The position numbers and the translations under genes were made by a program. A model generated the notes under the pieces. The model ran no database searches. It had not been told where the DNA came from and saw nothing but the letters and a program-made list of their open reading frames with translations. From assembly GCF_014654895.1 (NCBI RefSeq), contig NZ_BNBE01000001.1, positions 3,432,501-3,496,500 on the forward strand: a DNA stretch of 64,000 nucleotides. The letters run 5' to 3'. Positions 34,184-43,686 of this stretch are shown piece by piece. The first letter of the stretch is position 1. Every line of letters starts with the position of its first letter. Source of the stretch: Streptomyces filamentosus (GTDB taxonomy: Bacteria > Actinomycetota > Actinomycetes > Streptomycetales > Streptomycetaceae).

Positions 34184-34861
34184 ATGACCCGTGTACTGCT
34201 CGCCGAGGACGACGCGTCCATCTCGGAACCGCTGGCCCGAGCCCTGCGGAGGGAGGGGTACGAGGTCGAGGTCCGCGAGGACGGACCGACCGCCCTCGAC
34301 ACCGGCCTCCAGGGCGGCGTCGACCTGGTCGTGCTCGATCTGGGCCTGCCCGGCATGGACGGCCTGGAGGTCGCCCGGCGGCTGCGCGCCGACGGCCACA
34401 CGGTCCCGATCCTGGTCCTCACCGCCCGAGCGGACGAGGTGGACACCGTCGTCGGCCTCGACGCGGGCGCCGACGACTACGTCACCAAGCCCTTCCGCCT
34501 CGCCGAGCTCCTCGCCCGCGTCCGGGCCCTCCTCCGCCGCGGCGCCACCGAGCCCGCCCCCGCGCCCGCCACCCACGGCGTCCGCATCGACGTCGAGTCG
34601 CACCGCGCCTGGATGGGCGAGGAGGAGCTCCAGCTCACCGCGAAGGAGTTCGACCTGCTGCGCGTCCTCGTCCGGGACGCGGGCCGGGTCGTCACCCGCG
34701 ACCAGCTGATGCGCGAGGTCTGGGACACCACCTGGTGGTCCTCCACCAAGACCCTCGACATGCACATCTCCTGGCTCCGCAAGAAGCTCGGCGACGACGC
34801 GGCCAACCCCCGCTACATCGCCACCGTCCGGGGCGTCGGCTTCCGCTTCGAGAAGAGCTGA
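34184..34861 (+). CDS. OmpR/PhoB-family response regulator
   Basis: A 225-residue protein. Receiver domain ~1-118 with acidic pocket (EDD at 8-10), phospho-acceptor Asp52 in VLDLGLPGMDG, and Lys102 in YVTKPF. Winged-helix output ~125-225 (LTAKEFDLLRVLVRDAGRVV; HISWLRKKLGDD; YIATVRGVGFRFE). Start at the ATG at 34184. It is paired with the histidine kinase 113 bp downstream. The signal sensed is unknown. Confidence 0.95.
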   Translation: MTRVLLAEDDASISEPLARALRREGYEVEVREDGPTALDTGLQGGVDLVVLDLGLPGMDGLEVARRLRADGHTVPILVLTARADEVDTVVGLDAGADDYVTKPFRLAELLARVRALLRRGATEPAPAPATHGVRIDVESHRAWMGEEELQLTAKEFDLLRVLVRDAGRVVTRDQLMREVWDTTWWSSTKTLDMHISWLRKKLGDDAANPRYIATVRGVGFRFEKS

Positions 34862-34974
34862 CACCGCACGGCGCCCGCACCGGCGTCCGCGCCCACGTCC
34901 CCACCGGTGTCCGGCCGACGTCCGACCGGAGTCCGACCGGCGTCCGCACCCCCGGACGCCGTAGGCTCGGCGGC

Positions 34975-36246
34975 GTGCGCCGTCGCCTCATCACCAGCAC
35001 CCTCGCCGTCGTCCTCGTCGTGATCGCCGTCTTCGGCGTCTCCCTCGTCCTCGTGGAGACGAGGACGATCACCAGCAGCGCCCAGGAGAGCGTCGACGCC
35101 GAGGCCCTCCGCATCGTGTCGATCGTCGACAGCCGGCTCATCGGCGGCGAGCCGGTGAACCCCGACATCCTCGCGGAGCAGAGCGGCGCGAAGCGGTACG
35201 CGCTGGTCACCATGCCCGGCCGGCCCTCCATCGAGATCGGCACCCGTCCCACGGACAGCGTCATCCGGGGCTACGCCGAGGGGGAGCGCGGCGAGACCGT
35301 GATCGTCGAGGAGTCCCGGTCCGCCGTGACGTCCGAGGTCGGCAGCACCGCCCTGATCATCGGGGCCGTCGCCGGGCTCGCCGTCCTCGCGGCCTTCCTC
35401 CTCGCCGTGCGCCAGGCGAACCGGCTGGCGTCCCCGCTCACCGACCTCGCCGAGACCGCCGAACGGCTCGGCTCCGGCGACCCCCGGCCCCGGCACAAGC
35501 GGTACGGGGTCCCCGAGCTGGACCGGGTCGCGGACGTCCTCGACGCGTCCGCCGAACGGATCGCCCGGATGCTCACCGCCGAGCGCCGGCTCGCCGCCGA
35601 CGCCTCCCACCAGCTCCGCACCCCCCTGACGGCGCTCTCCATGCGCCTGGAGGAGGTCGCGCTCGCCGACGACCTGGACACGGTCAAGGAGGAGGCGACG
35701 ATCGCGCTCACCCAGGTCGAGCGGCTCACGGACGTCGTGGAGCGGCTGCTCACCAACTCCCGGGACCCCCGCTCCGGCTCCGCCGTCGCCTTCGACCTCG
35801 ACGAGGTCGTCAAGCAGCAGCTGGAGGAGTGGCGACCCGCCTACCGCAGCGCGGGCCGCGCCATCGTCCACTCCGGCAAGCAGGGCATGCGGGCGATCGG
35901 CACCCCGGGCGCGGTCGCCCAGGTCCTCGCCGCGCTCATCGAGAACTCGCTCATGCACGGCGGCGGCACCGTCGCCCTGCGCACCCGCGTCACCGGCAAC
36001 CAGTCCGTGATCGAGGTCACCGACGAGGGCCCCGGCGTCCCCGCCGACCTCGGCGCGCGGATCTTCGAGCGGGCGGTCAGCGGCCGCAGCTCCACCGGCA
36101 TCGGCCTCGCCGTCGCCCGGGACCTCGCGGAGGCCGACGGCGGGCGCCTGGAACTGCTCCAGCAGCACCCGCCGGTCTTCGCGCTCTTCCTGAGCAAGGA
36201 GGCCCGCAGCGTCGCGGACGAGCCGGAGGCCCGCCCCGTACGGTGA
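34975..36246 (+). CDS. HAMP-containing sensor histidine kinase
   Basis: A 423-residue membrane kinase starting at GTG. TM1 (~5-28), extracytoplasmic sensor (~29-124), TM2 (~125-145), HAMP (~146-200), DHp with phospho-acceptor His212 in ASHQLRTPLTAL, and a catalytic domain with N box (ALIENSLMHGG), G1 (VTDEGPGVPA) and G2 (SSTGIGLAVARDL). It partners the response regulator upstream. The sensor region is short (~95 residues), compatible with a small ligand or membrane stress; this is inference. Confidence 0.93.
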   Translation: MRRRLITSTLAVVLVVIAVFGVSLVLVETRTITSSAQESVDAEALRIVSIVDSRLIGGEPVNPDILAEQSGAKRYALVTMPGRPSIEIGTRPTDSVIRGYAEGERGETVIVEESRSAVTSEVGSTALIIGAVAGLAVLAAFLLAVRQANRLASPLTDLAETAERLGSGDPRPRHKRYGVPELDRVADVLDASAERIARMLTAERRLAADASHQLRTPLTALSMRLEEVALADDLDTVKEEATIALTQVERLTDVVERLLTNSRDPRSGSAVAFDLDEVVKQQLEEWRPAYRSAGRAIVHSGKQGMRAIGTPGAVAQVLAALIENSLMHGGGTVALRTRVTGNQSVIEVTDEGPGVPADLGARIFERAVSGRSSTGIGLAVARDLAEADGGRLELLQQHPPVFALFLSKEARSVADEPEARPVR

Positions 36247-36280
36247 ACCCCGCCGCGCGGGGACGGGCCGGAAGCGGTCC

Positions 36281-36310
36281 GGTCGGGCCGGGCGCGGTCG
36301 GGCCGGGCGC
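36281..36310. repeat. 15-bp tandem duplication
   Basis: GGTCGGGCCGGGCGC occurs twice in direct tandem, flanked by partial GCGGTCCGGTC copies, in the space between convergent genes. Confidence 0.7.
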
Positions 36311-36317
36311 GGTCCGG

Positions 36318-36848
36318 TCAGACGCGGTCCGGCTGCGGCCGTCCGGCCCGCCGGGGGGACGGTACGGGCTCCGCCTGCTCCAGGAAGGACTCCGCCGTCT
36401 GCACGGCCTCCTTCGCCGGCAGCGCCCGGAACACCCAGGTGCGGTAGGACCAGAAGCGGAACAGGGTCCCGAGGCCGATGCCGAAGAACTTGAAGAAGTT
36501 GCTCGCCAGCGAGCCGTTCCAGCCCAGGCCGTACGTCGCCGCGTACAGCACGCCGTTCTCGATGACGAGGCCGACGATGCTGAACAGCAGGAAGAGCGTC
36601 ATCTCCTTGGTGCGGCCCGACTTGTCGCGGTCGCGGTACGTGAAGTAACGGAACCCCACGTAGTTGAAGGCGATGGCGACGACCGTGGCGACCAGGCTGG
36701 CCCGCACCATCGGAAGCTCCGTGGTGTGCCGGAGCAGGTTGAACACGGCCAGGTTGACCAGGACACCGAGGCCGCCGACCACGCCGAACTTGGCGACCTC
36801 TCGGCCGAGCAGGGCGAGTCGCATGCGCAGCGCGCCGGGTTCGCTCAT
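36318..36848 (-). CDS. GtrA-family membrane protein
   Basis: A 176-residue protein with four TM helices (FGVVGGLGVLVNLAVFNLL; LVATVVAIAFNYVGFRYFTY; MTLFLLFSIVGLVIENGVLY; FFKFFGIGLGTLFRFWSYRTW). The motifs VGGxxxxVxxxxF and NFxxxKxF/G-F-x-S-Y-R-x-W are typical of GtrA. The family is linked to translocating or handling polyprenyl-linked sugars for cell-surface glycans. The C-terminal ~35 residues are a Pro/Glu/Arg cytosolic tail. It lies alone, divergent from purK. Confidence 0.9.
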   Translation of the reverse strand: MSEPGALRMRLALLGREVAKFGVVGGLGVLVNLAVFNLLRHTTELPMVRASLVATVVAIAFNYVGFRYFTYRDRDKSGRTKEMTLFLLFSIVGLVIENGVLYAATYGLGWNGSLASNFFKFFGIGLGTLFRFWSYRTWVFRALPAKEAVQTAESFLEQAEPVPSPRRAGRPQPDRV

Positions 36849-37032
36849 GGTGGGGTCGGTCCGTCCGTCGGGTGACGTCCGGGTGACGTCAACCCACTCA
36901 TGCTAACCAGCCTCCCGTGTCACCCGCCCGGGTAGCCACGAAAGCTGTGGAAAACCGGTCCCTACCCCGTCACGCCTTGTGTCAATCCACAGCCGGAAGA
37001 GTGTTCACGGATGGTGCGGATACCCTAAGAGG

Positions 37033-38172
37033 GTGACGTTCCCGGTAGTAGGCATGGTCGGCGGCGGGCAGCTCGCCCGCATGACCCACGAGGCGGGCAT
37101 CCCCCTCGGCATCAAGTTCAAGCTCCTCAGCGACACCCCGCAGGACTCGGCGGCGCAGGTGGCCGGCGAGGTCGTCATCGGCGACTACCGCGACCTGGAC
37201 ACGCTCCGCGCGTTCGCCCGCGGCTGCGACGTGATCACCTTCGATCACGAGCACGTCCCCACGGAGCACCTGCGCGCCCTGGAGGCCGACGGCATCCCCG
37301 TCCGCCCCGGGCCCGACGCCCTGGTGCACGCCCAGGACAAGGGGGTGATGCGGGCGAGGCTCGACGCGATCGGCGCGCCCAGCCCCCGCCACCGCATCGT
37401 GGCCGACCCGGCCGACGCGGTCGCCTTCGCCGAGGAGGGCGACGGCTTCCCGATCATCCTCAAGACCGTGCGCGGCGGCTACGACGGCAAGGGCGTCTGG
37501 TTCGTCCGCACCGCCGAGGACGCCCGCGACGCCTTCCTCGCCGGGGTGCCCGTCCTCGCCGAGGAGAAGGTCGACTTCGTCCGCGAGCTCGCGGCGAACA
37601 TCGTCCGCTCCCCGCACGGCCAGGCCGTCGCCTACCCGGTCGTCGAGTCCCGCCAGGTCGACGGCGTCTGCGACACCGTGATCGCGCCCGCCCCCGACCT
37701 CGACGAGGAGCTGGCCGGACAGGCCCAGGAGCTGGCCCTCAGGATCGCCAAGGAGCTCGGCGTCGTCGGCCACCTCGCCGTGGAGCTCTTCCAGACCACC
37801 GACGGCCGCATCCTCGTCAACGAACTGGCGATGCGCCCGCACAACTCCGGCCACTGGACCCAGGACGGGGCGATCACCAGCCAGTTCGCCAACCACGTCC
37901 GGGCCGTCCTCGACCTGCCGCTCGGCGACCCCCGCCCGCGCGCCCCGTGGACCGTGATGTGCAACGTCCTCGGCGGCGACTACCCCGACATGTACCAGGG
38001 CTACCTGCACTGCATGGCCCGGGACCCGCAGCTCAAGATCCACATGTACGGCAAGGACGTGAAGCCGGGGCGTAAGGTCGGCCACGTCAACACCTACGGC
38101 GACGACCTGGACGAGGTGCTGGAGCGCGCCCGCCACGCCGCCGACTACCTGCGAGGAACGATCGTTGAGTAA
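37033..38172 (+). CDS. purK: N5-carboxyaminoimidazole ribonucleotide synthetase
   Basis: A 379-residue ATP-grasp enzyme that carboxylates AIR with bicarbonate and ATP in purine synthesis. It starts at the GTG at 37033 ([17 protein letters not shown]). Signature parts: TFDHEHVP, the ATP-grasp loop [34 protein letters not shown] and [12 protein letters not shown]. The stop overlaps the start of purE by 8 bp. Confidence 0.97.
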   Translation: MTFPVVGMVGGGQLARMTHEAGIPLGIKFKLLSDTPQDSAAQVAGEVVIGDYRDLDTLRAFARGCDVITFDHEHVPTEHLRALEADGIPVRPGPDALVHAQDKGVMRARLDAIGAPSPRHRIVADPADAVAFAEEGDGFPIILKTVRGGYDGKGVWFVRTAEDARDAFLAGVPVLAEEKVDFVRELAANIVRSPHGQAVAYPVVESRQVDGVCDTVIAPAPDLDEELAGQAQELALRIAKELGVVGHLAVELFQTTDGRILVNELAMRPHNSGHWTQDGAITSQFANHVRAVLDLPLGDPRPRAPWTVMCNVLGGDYPDMYQGYLHCMARDPQLKIHMYGKDVKPGRKVGHVNTYGDDLDEVLERARHAADYLRGTIVE

Positions 38173-38701
38173 CGAGGCGAGCAACCCGCTCATCGGCATC
38201 GTCATGGGCTCCGACTCCGACTGGCCGGTCATGGAGGCCGCCGCCCAGGCGCTCGACGAGTTCGGCGTCCCGTACGAGGTCGACGTCGTCTCCGCCCACC
38301 GCATGCCCCGCGAGATGATCGCGTACGGCGAGGAGGCGGCCGGCCGCGGCCTGAAGGCGATCATCGCGGGCGCCGGCGGCGCCGCCCACCTGCCGGGCAT
38401 GCTCGCCTCCGTCACCCCGCTCCCGGTCATCGGCGTCCCCGTGCCGCTGAAGTACCTCGACGGCATGGACTCGCTGCTCTCCATCGTCCAGATGCCCGCC
38501 GGCATCCCGGTCGCCACCGTGTCCGTCGCCGGCGCGCGCAACGCGGGCCTGCTCGCCGTCCGGATCCTGGCCGCCGCCGACCCGGAGCTCCAGGCCCGCA
38601 TGGGCGGCTTCCTCCAGGACCTCAACGGCCAGGCCACCGAGAAGGGCAAGCGGCTGCGCGCCAAGGTCGCCGGCGGCGAATCCTTCGGGTTCGGCCAGTG
38701 A
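38165..38701 (+). CDS. purE: N5-carboxyaminoimidazole ribonucleotide mutase
   Basis: A 178-residue class I PurE converting N5-CAIR to CAIR, downstream of PurK in the pathway. It starts at TTG inside the end of purK. Motifs: [13 protein letters not shown] (substrate-binding loop), [11 protein letters not shown] with the catalytic His, and [12 protein letters not shown]. It overlaps the dipeptidase gene by GTGA. Confidence 0.97.
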   Translation: MSNEASNPLIGIVMGSDSDWPVMEAAAQALDEFGVPYEVDVVSAHRMPREMIAYGEEAAGRGLKAIIAGAGGAAHLPGMLASVTPLPVIGVPVPLKYLDGMDSLLSIVQMPAGIPVATVSVAGARNAGLLAVRILAAADPELQARMGGFLQDLNGQATEKGKRLRAKVAGGESFGFGQ

Positions 38702-39894
38702 GCGCGGCCGAGCGGCTCGCCGAGGCCCGTGCCCTCCTCGCGGAGGCACCCGTCGCCGACGGGCACAACGACCTGCCGTGGGCGCTGCGCGAGCAGTGCG
38801 GCTACGACCTCGACAAGCTGGACATCGCGGGCGACCGCTCGGCCTCCCTCCACACCGACCTCGCCCGGCTCCGCGCCGGCGGGGTCGGCGCCCAGTTCTG
38901 GTCCGTCTACGTCCCCGGCCGGTTCGCCGGCGACCACGCGGTCAGCGCCACCCTGGAGCAGATCGACGCCGTCGACCGGCTGGTCGAGCGGTACGCGGCC
39001 GACCTCGCGCCCGCCCGGACCGCCGACGACGTCGCCAAGGCCCGCGCGGAGGGCCGCATCGCCTCCCTCAAGGGCGCCGAGGGCGGCCACTCGATCAACA
39101 ACTCGCTGGCCACCCTGCGCGCCTTCCACACCCTCGGCGTGCGGTACATGACCCTCACGCACAACGAGAACAACGACTGGGCCGACTCCGCCACCGACGC
39201 GCCCCGGCACGGCGGCCTCACCGCCTTCGGCCGCGCCGTCGTCCGCGAGATGAACCGCTGCGGCATGCTCGTCGACCTCTCGCACGTCGCCGCCACCACC
39301 ATGCGCGACGCCCTCGACGAGACCGCCGCCCCGGTGGTCTTCTCCCACTCCTCCGCCCGCGCGGTCTGCGACCACCCGCGCAACGTCCCCGACGACGTCC
39401 TGGAGCGGCTGCCCGCCAACGGCGGCGTGGCGATGGCGACCTTCGTCCCGAAGTTCATCCTCCCCGCGGCCGTCGAGTGGACCCTGCGCGCCGACGAGAA
39501 CCTCCGCGCCCACGGCCTCCACCACCTCGACACCACCCCGCGCGCGAAGGAGCTCCACGCCGCCTTCGAGGCCGTCCACCCCCGCCCGGTCGCCACCGTC
39601 GCCACCGTCGCCGACCACCTCGACCACATGCGCGAGGCCGCGGGCGTCGACCACATCGGCATCGGCGGCGACTACGACGGCACCGCCTTCACCCCGGCCG
39701 GCCTCGACGACGTCGCGGGCTACCCCCGCCTGATCGCCGAACTCCTCGACCGCGGCTGGTCCCGCGCCGACCTCGCCAAGCTGACCTGGTCGAACGCACT
39801 GCGCGTGCTCCGCGACGCCGAGTCCGTCTCCCGCGACCTCACCGCCCGCACCCCCGCCTCCCACGCCACGCTCGCGCAGCTCGACGGGGCCTGA
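38698..39894 (+). CDS. M19 membrane (renal-type) dipeptidase
   Basis: A 398-residue zinc peptidase starting at GTG. The metal ligands of the family are all present: His23 and Asp25 in DGHNDLPW, the bridging Glu128 in LKGAEGGHS, His196 in VDLSHV and His217 in [16 protein letters not shown] (substrate Arg/Asp also kept). C-terminal [12 protein letters not shown] is typical. It should cleave small dipeptides and may recycle cell-wall or peptide-transport products. It overlaps purE by 4 bp; the metabolic link to purines is unclear. Confidence 0.93.
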   Translation: MSAAERLAEARALLAEAPVADGHNDLPWALREQCGYDLDKLDIAGDRSASLHTDLARLRAGGVGAQFWSVYVPGRFAGDHAVSATLEQIDAVDRLVERYAADLAPARTADDVAKARAEGRIASLKGAEGGHSINNSLATLRAFHTLGVRYMTLTHNENNDWADSATDAPRHGGLTAFGRAVVREMNRCGMLVDLSHVAATTMRDALDETAAPVVFSHSSARAVCDHPRNVPDDVLERLPANGGVAMATFVPKFILPAAVEWTLRADENLRAHGLHHLDTTPRAKELHAAFEAVHPRPVATVATVADHLDHMREAAGVDHIGIGGDYDGTAFTPAGLDDVAGYPRLIAELLDRGWSRADLAKLTWSNALRVLRDAESVSRDLTARTPASHATLAQLDGA

Positions 39895-39960
39895 CCGGCA
39901 CCCTCACCCGTACGGCGCAGTCCGGCGGGCCCCCGGAGGGTCCCTCCGGCACGGTGGAAC

Positions 39961-39991
39961 GTACTGCCCCGCCCCTTCGGCGGGGTAGTAC
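39961..39991. terminator. Hairpin between the two dipeptidase-family genes
   Basis: GTACTGCCCCGCC and GGCGGGGTAGTAC pair over 13 bp (one G-U) with a CCTTC loop, 66 bp after the first gene's stop and 34 bp before the second gene. It may end the pur transcript or be an operator for the downstream gene. Confidence 0.6.
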
Positions 39992-40025
39992 TGCATCACC
40001 GAGTTTCGGAGTAGTGAGTAGTGCC

Positions 40026-40949
40026 ATGGCAGATCTAGACGATCATCCCCCCTTCTCTGCCGCCTCCGGCGGGGTCGGCGCGCTGGAGCCCCCGGAGCCA
40101 CCACCCCCGCCGTTCGACGAGACCGCCCGCGCCCGGGCGATCCTCGCCGCCCAGCCCGTCCTCGAAGGACACGCCGAACTGCCCTTGCTCCTCGACCCCG
40201 AGGACCTGCCGCCCGCGCGGGCCCGGGAGGCCGGGGCGCAGCTCTGGTCGCTGGACGTGGACGGCGACGACGGGGCCATCGGGACCCTGCGCCGCCTGGA
40301 CACGATCCGCGCCCTCGTGGCCGCCTGCCCCGAGGACCTGCGCCTGGCGCACACCACCTCGGAGATGGCCCACGCGCGCAACTGCGGCCGGGTCGCCGCC
40401 CTCCTCGGGCCGGTGGGCTGGACCGCGCTCGGCGGCTCCGCCGCGACCCTGCGGGCCTACCACGCCCTCGGCGTCCGGGCCGTGAACCTCACCCGCTTCG
40501 ACCGCTTCGCCCGGGAGGCGGTCCGCGAGATGAACCGCATCGGCCTCGCCGTGGACCTCTCCGGCGCCGACCAGGACACCGTCCGCAAGGTCCTCGCGGT
40601 CACCCGCGCCCCGGCCCTGCTGACCCGGGCCGCCCCGGACGCCCTGCCGGACGACGTGCTGCGCCTGCTCGGCGAGAACGGCGCCGTCTGCATGGTGCCC
40701 GTCGGGGAGGACCCGGCGGCCACCGCCGACCTCCTCGACCGGGTGCGCGACGGAGCCGGGCCAGGCTCCACGGGCCTCTCCCGCCTGACGGGCCGGGCGG
40801 CCGGCTACGTCCCGCTCTTCGCGGAGCTGCTGCGGCGCGGCTGGCCGGCCGGGGACCTGGTGGGCCTGGCCCACGGGAACGCGACCCGGGCCCTGCGGGA
40901 GACCGAGTTCCTGTCCCGTACGAACCGGATCAGGCCCGTCGCCGCCTGA
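40026..40949 (+). CDS. M19-dipeptidase-like protein lacking metal ligands (probable pseudoenzyme)
   Basis: A 307-residue protein paralogous to the dipeptidase upstream (LAVDLSGADQDTVRKVLAVT vs [39 protein letters not shown] vs [20 protein letters not shown]). Aligned by hand: HxD becomes HAE (His49, Glu51), the bridging Glu becomes Val (LLGPVGW), His196 becomes Gly and His217 becomes Arg. About 90 residues are missing near the middle and end. The frame is intact with no stops, and it keeps a normal start and coding bias, so it is a conserved non-catalytic protein rather than decay. Possible regulator or binding partner. Confidence 0.83.
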   Translation: MADLDDHPPFSAASGGVGALEPPEPPPPPFDETARARAILAAQPVLEGHAELPLLLDPEDLPPARAREAGAQLWSLDVDGDDGAIGTLRRLDTIRALVAACPEDLRLAHTTSEMAHARNCGRVAALLGPVGWTALGGSAATLRAYHALGVRAVNLTRFDRFAREAVREMNRIGLAVDLSGADQDTVRKVLAVTRAPALLTRAAPDALPDDVLRLLGENGAVCMVPVGEDPAATADLLDRVRDGAGPGSTGLSRLTGRAAGYVPLFAELLRRGWPAGDLVGLAHGNATRALRETEFLSRTNRIRPVAA

Positions 40950-40973
40950 GCCGTACGCGTACCGCAGGAGAAC

Positions 40974-41007
40974 GAGGAAGGGGCGCCCCCCGGGGCGCCC
41001 CTTCCTC
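40974..41007. terminator. Bidirectional terminator
   Basis: GAGGAAGGGGCGCCCC and its exact complement form a 16-bp stem with a very small loop, between the convergent dipeptidase-like gene and UDP-glucose dehydrogenase gene. Confidence 0.85.
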
Positions 41008-41019
41008 CGGGCCGTGCCG

Positions 41020-42351
41020 TCACGCGCGCGGGCGGCCCATCGCCCGGTACGTCCAGCCGGCCGCCCGCCACCGCTCGCCGTCCAGGGCGTTGCGCCCGTC
41101 GAGGACGACCGGGGAGGAGGCGACCGCGGCCAGCTCCGCCGGGTCGAGCTCGCGGAACTCGCGCCACTCGGTGAGGTGCAGGACCACGTCCGCGCCGCGG
41201 ACGGCCTCCAGGGCCGAGTCCGCGTAGGCGAGGGTGGGGAAGACCTTGCGGGCGTTGTCCATGCCCTTGGGGTCGTAGACGGTGACCTGGCCGCCCTGGA
41301 GGTGTATCTGGCCGGCCACGTTGAGCGCGGGGGAGTCGCGGACGTCGTCCGAGTCCGGCTTGAAGGCGGCGCCGAGGACGGCGACCCGGCGGCCCAGGAA
41401 GGAGCCGCCGACCGCCTCGCGGGCCATCTCGACCATCTGGCCGCGCCGCCGCATGTTGATGGAGTCGATCTCGCGGAGGAAGGTCAGCGCCTGGTCGACG
41501 CCGAGCTCGCCCGCGCGGGCCATGAAGGCCCGGATGTCCTTGGGCAGGCAGCCGCCGCCGAAGCCGACGCCGGCCCGCAGGAACTTGTTCCCGATCCGCT
41601 CGTCGTGGCCGATGGCCTCGGCCAGCTTGACGACGTCGCCGCCGGCCGCCTCGCAGATCTCGGCCATCGCGTTGATGAAGGAGATCTTGGTGGCGAGGAA
41701 GGAGTTCGCGGCCGTCTTCACCAGCTCGGCGGTCGGGAAGTCGCCGACCACGAAGGGCGAGCCCTCGCCGACGGGGACCGCGTACACCTCGCGGAGCAGC
41801 TTCTCGGCCCGCCCGGCGCCGTCGCCCGAGACGCCGACGACGATCCGGTCCGGGTGCAGGGTGTCCTGGACGGCGAAGCCCTCGCGCAGGAACTCGGGGT
41901 TCCAGGCCAGGTCGACGCCGGCGGGCAGGGTCGCGGCCAGCCGCTCGGCCGAGCCGACCGGCACGGTCGACTTGCCGACGACGAGGGAGCCCTCGCGGGC
42001 GACGGCGGCGAGGGAGGCGAAGGCGGCGTCGACGTAGCTCATGTCGCAGCCGTACTCGCCGTGCTTCTGCGGGGTGTTCACACAGACGAAGTGGACGTCG
42101 CCGAAGGCGCCGACCTCCTCCCAGGAGGTGGTGAAGCGCAGCCGTCCGGTGGAGCCCTCCAGACCGGCGACGTGCTTCGCCAGCAGCTCCTCCAGGCCCG
42201 GCTCGTACATGGGGACGCGGCCGGAGGCCAGCAGCTCGACCTTCTCCGGGACGACGTCGAGCCCCAGCACCTCGAAGCCCATCTCCGCCATGGCCGCTGC
42301 GTGGGTGGCGCCGAGGTATCCGGTGCCGATCACGGTGATCTTCAGGGCCAT
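41020..42351 (-). CDS. UDP-glucose 6-dehydrogenase
   Basis: A 443-residue NAD-dependent enzyme oxidising UDP-glucose (or a close relative such as UDP-ManNAc) to the uronate. The start is the ATG at 42351. Rossmann GTGYLG at the N-terminus (VIGTGYLGATHA), PTPQKHGEYGCDMSYV-type loop as NTPQKHGEYG, KSTVPVG, NPEFLREG, and the catalytic Cys in GFGGGCLPKD. The C-terminal domain VLGAAFKPDSDDVRDSPAL is standard. It supplies a nucleotide uronic acid for glycopolymer synthesis and stands next to glycosyltransferase and LCP genes, though as a single transcription unit. Confidence 0.92.
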   Translation of the reverse strand: MALKITVIGTGYLGATHAAAMAEMGFEVLGLDVVPEKVELLASGRVPMYEPGLEELLAKHVAGLEGSTGRLRFTTSWEEVGAFGDVHFVCVNTPQKHGEYGCDMSYVDAAFASLAAVAREGSLVVGKSTVPVGSAERLAATLPAGVDLAWNPEFLREGFAVQDTLHPDRIVVGVSGDGAGRAEKLLREVYAVPVGEGSPFVVGDFPTAELVKTAANSFLATKISFINAMAEICEAAGGDVVKLAEAIGHDERIGNKFLRAGVGFGGGCLPKDIRAFMARAGELGVDQALTFLREIDSINMRRRGQMVEMAREAVGGSFLGRRVAVLGAAFKPDSDDVRDSPALNVAGQIHLQGGQVTVYDPKGMDNARKVFPTLAYADSALEAVRGADVVLHLTEWREFRELDPAELAAVASSPVVLDGRNALDGERWRAAGWTYRAMGRPRA

Positions 42352-42435
42352 GCGGGACTCCAGTGGTGTCGGGCGAACTGCCTGCCCGAGCATAGTCGGG
42401 CCCTGACAGGGCCCCGGTCCACGCCCTACTCTTTG

Positions 42436-42456
42436 GGTTACTTAACGGTAGTTAGC
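42436..42456. promoter_or_regulatory. Imperfect inverted repeat before acyl-CoA dehydrogenase gene
   Basis: GGTTACT-TAACGGT-AGTTAGC: arms match at 5 of 7 positions, in AT-rich DNA 21 bp before the ATG. The look is that of operators of TetR-type regulators of fatty-acid degradation, but the regulator is not identified. Confidence 0.4.
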
Positions 42457-42476
42457 AAGCCAGGGAGCTCGAGACC

Positions 42477-43628
42477 ATGGGCAAGGACTTCGACCTGTAC
42501 CGGACCTCCGAGGAGCACGAGATGCTCCGGGAGTCGGTGCGTGCGCTGGCGGAGGCGAAGATCGCCCCGTTCGCGGCGGCGGTGGACGAGGAGGGCCGGT
42601 TCCCGCAGGAGGCCCTGGACGCGCTGGTCGCGAACGACCTGCACGCGGTCCACGTCCCGGAGAGCTACGGCGGTGCGGGCGCGGACGCGCTGGCGACGGT
42701 CATCGTGATCGAGGAGGTCGCCCGCGCGTGCGGGTCCTCGTCGCTGATCCCGGCGGTGAACAAGCTGGGCTCGCTCCCGGTGATCCTGTCCGGGTCGGAG
42801 GAGCTGAAGGCGAAGTACCTCGCCCCGCTCGCCGCCGGCGAGGCGATGTTCTCCTACGCCCTGTCCGAGCCCGACGCGGGCTCCGACGCGGCCGGCATGA
42901 AGACCCGCGCGGTCCGCGACGGCGACTTCTGGGTCCTCGACGGCGTCAAGCGGTGGATCACCAACGCCGGCGTCTCCGAGTACTACACCGTCATGGCCGT
43001 CACCGACCCCGACAAGCGCTCCAGGGGCATCAGCGCCTTCGTCGTGGAGAAGTCCGACGAAGGCGTCTCCTTCGGCGCCCCGGAGAAGAAGCTCGGCATC
43101 AAGGGCTCCCCGACCCGCGAGGTCTACCTCGACAACGTCCGCATCCCCGCCGACCGCATGATCGGCGCCGAGGGCACCGGCTTCGCCACCGCCATGAAGA
43201 CCCTCGACCACACCCGCGTCACCATCGCCGCCCAGGCCATCGGCATCGCCCAGGGCGCCCTCGACTACGCCAAGGGCTACGTCAAGGAACGCAAGCAGTT
43301 CGGCAAGCCCATCGCCGACTTCCAGGGCATCCAGTTCATGCTCGCCGACATGGCCATGAAGCTCGAGGCCGCCCGCCAGCTCACCTACGCCGCCGCCGCC
43401 AAATCCGAGCGCACCGACGGCGACCTCACCTTCTTCGGCGCCGCCGCCAAGTGCTTCGCCTCCGACGTCGCCATGGAGGTCACCACCGACGCCGTCCAGC
43501 TCCTCGGCGGCTACGGCTACACCCGCGACTACCCCGTCGAGCGCATGATGCGCGACGCCAAGATCACCCAGATCTACGAAGGCACCAACCAGGTCCAGCG
43601 CATCGTCATGGCCCGCAACCTCCCGTAA
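42477..43628 (+). CDS. Acyl-CoA dehydrogenase
   Basis: A 383-residue FAD flavoenzyme of the acyl-CoA dehydrogenase family. It keeps the FAD loop ALSEPDAGSDAAGMKTRA, KRWITNAG, the FAD/dimer site QFGKPIADFQGIQF, and the C-terminal signature GGYGYTRDYPVERMMRDAKITQIYEGTNQ with the usual catalytic Glu in YEGT. It removes hydrogens from acyl-CoA in beta-oxidation or branched amino-acid catabolism; chain length cannot be told. A single gene, with its operator-like repeat just upstream. Confidence 0.95.
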   Translation: MGKDFDLYRTSEEHEMLRESVRALAEAKIAPFAAAVDEEGRFPQEALDALVANDLHAVHVPESYGGAGADALATVIVIEEVARACGSSSLIPAVNKLGSLPVILSGSEELKAKYLAPLAAGEAMFSYALSEPDAGSDAAGMKTRAVRDGDFWVLDGVKRWITNAGVSEYYTVMAVTDPDKRSRGISAFVVEKSDEGVSFGAPEKKLGIKGSPTREVYLDNVRIPADRMIGAEGTGFATAMKTLDHTRVTIAAQAIGIAQGALDYAKGYVKERKQFGKPIADFQGIQFMLADMAMKLEAARQLTYAAAAKSERTDGDLTFFGAAAKCFASDVAMEVTTDAVQLLGGYGYTRDYPVERMMRDAKITQIYEGTNQVQRIVMARNLP

Positions 43629-43653
43629 CCGCAGACGGGAGGCCGCGGCCCCG

Positions 43654-43686
43654 GAAGGTCACCGGTTCGATTCGACGGTGACCTTC
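43654..43686. terminator. Terminator hairpin overlapping the 3' end of the LCP gene
   Basis: GAAGGTCACCG and its complement form an 11-bp stem with an 11-base loop. One arm lies inside the last codons of the convergent LCP gene (stop at 43659). It is probably the terminator for the acyl-CoA dehydrogenase transcript. Confidence 0.6.

Noticed and set aside
36944..36993. DnaA-box-like pair (GCTGTGGA and TCCACAGC) suggesting a replication site
   Set aside because: Only two elements 34 bp apart with imperfect box sequence, no cluster and no dnaA/dnaN neighbour; a weak inverted repeat upstream of purK is the most that can be said.
36982..39864. 960-codon open frame antisense to purK, purE and the dipeptidase
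   Set aside because: It spans three well-supported genes on the other strand and shows no domain; it is a GC-bias artefact.
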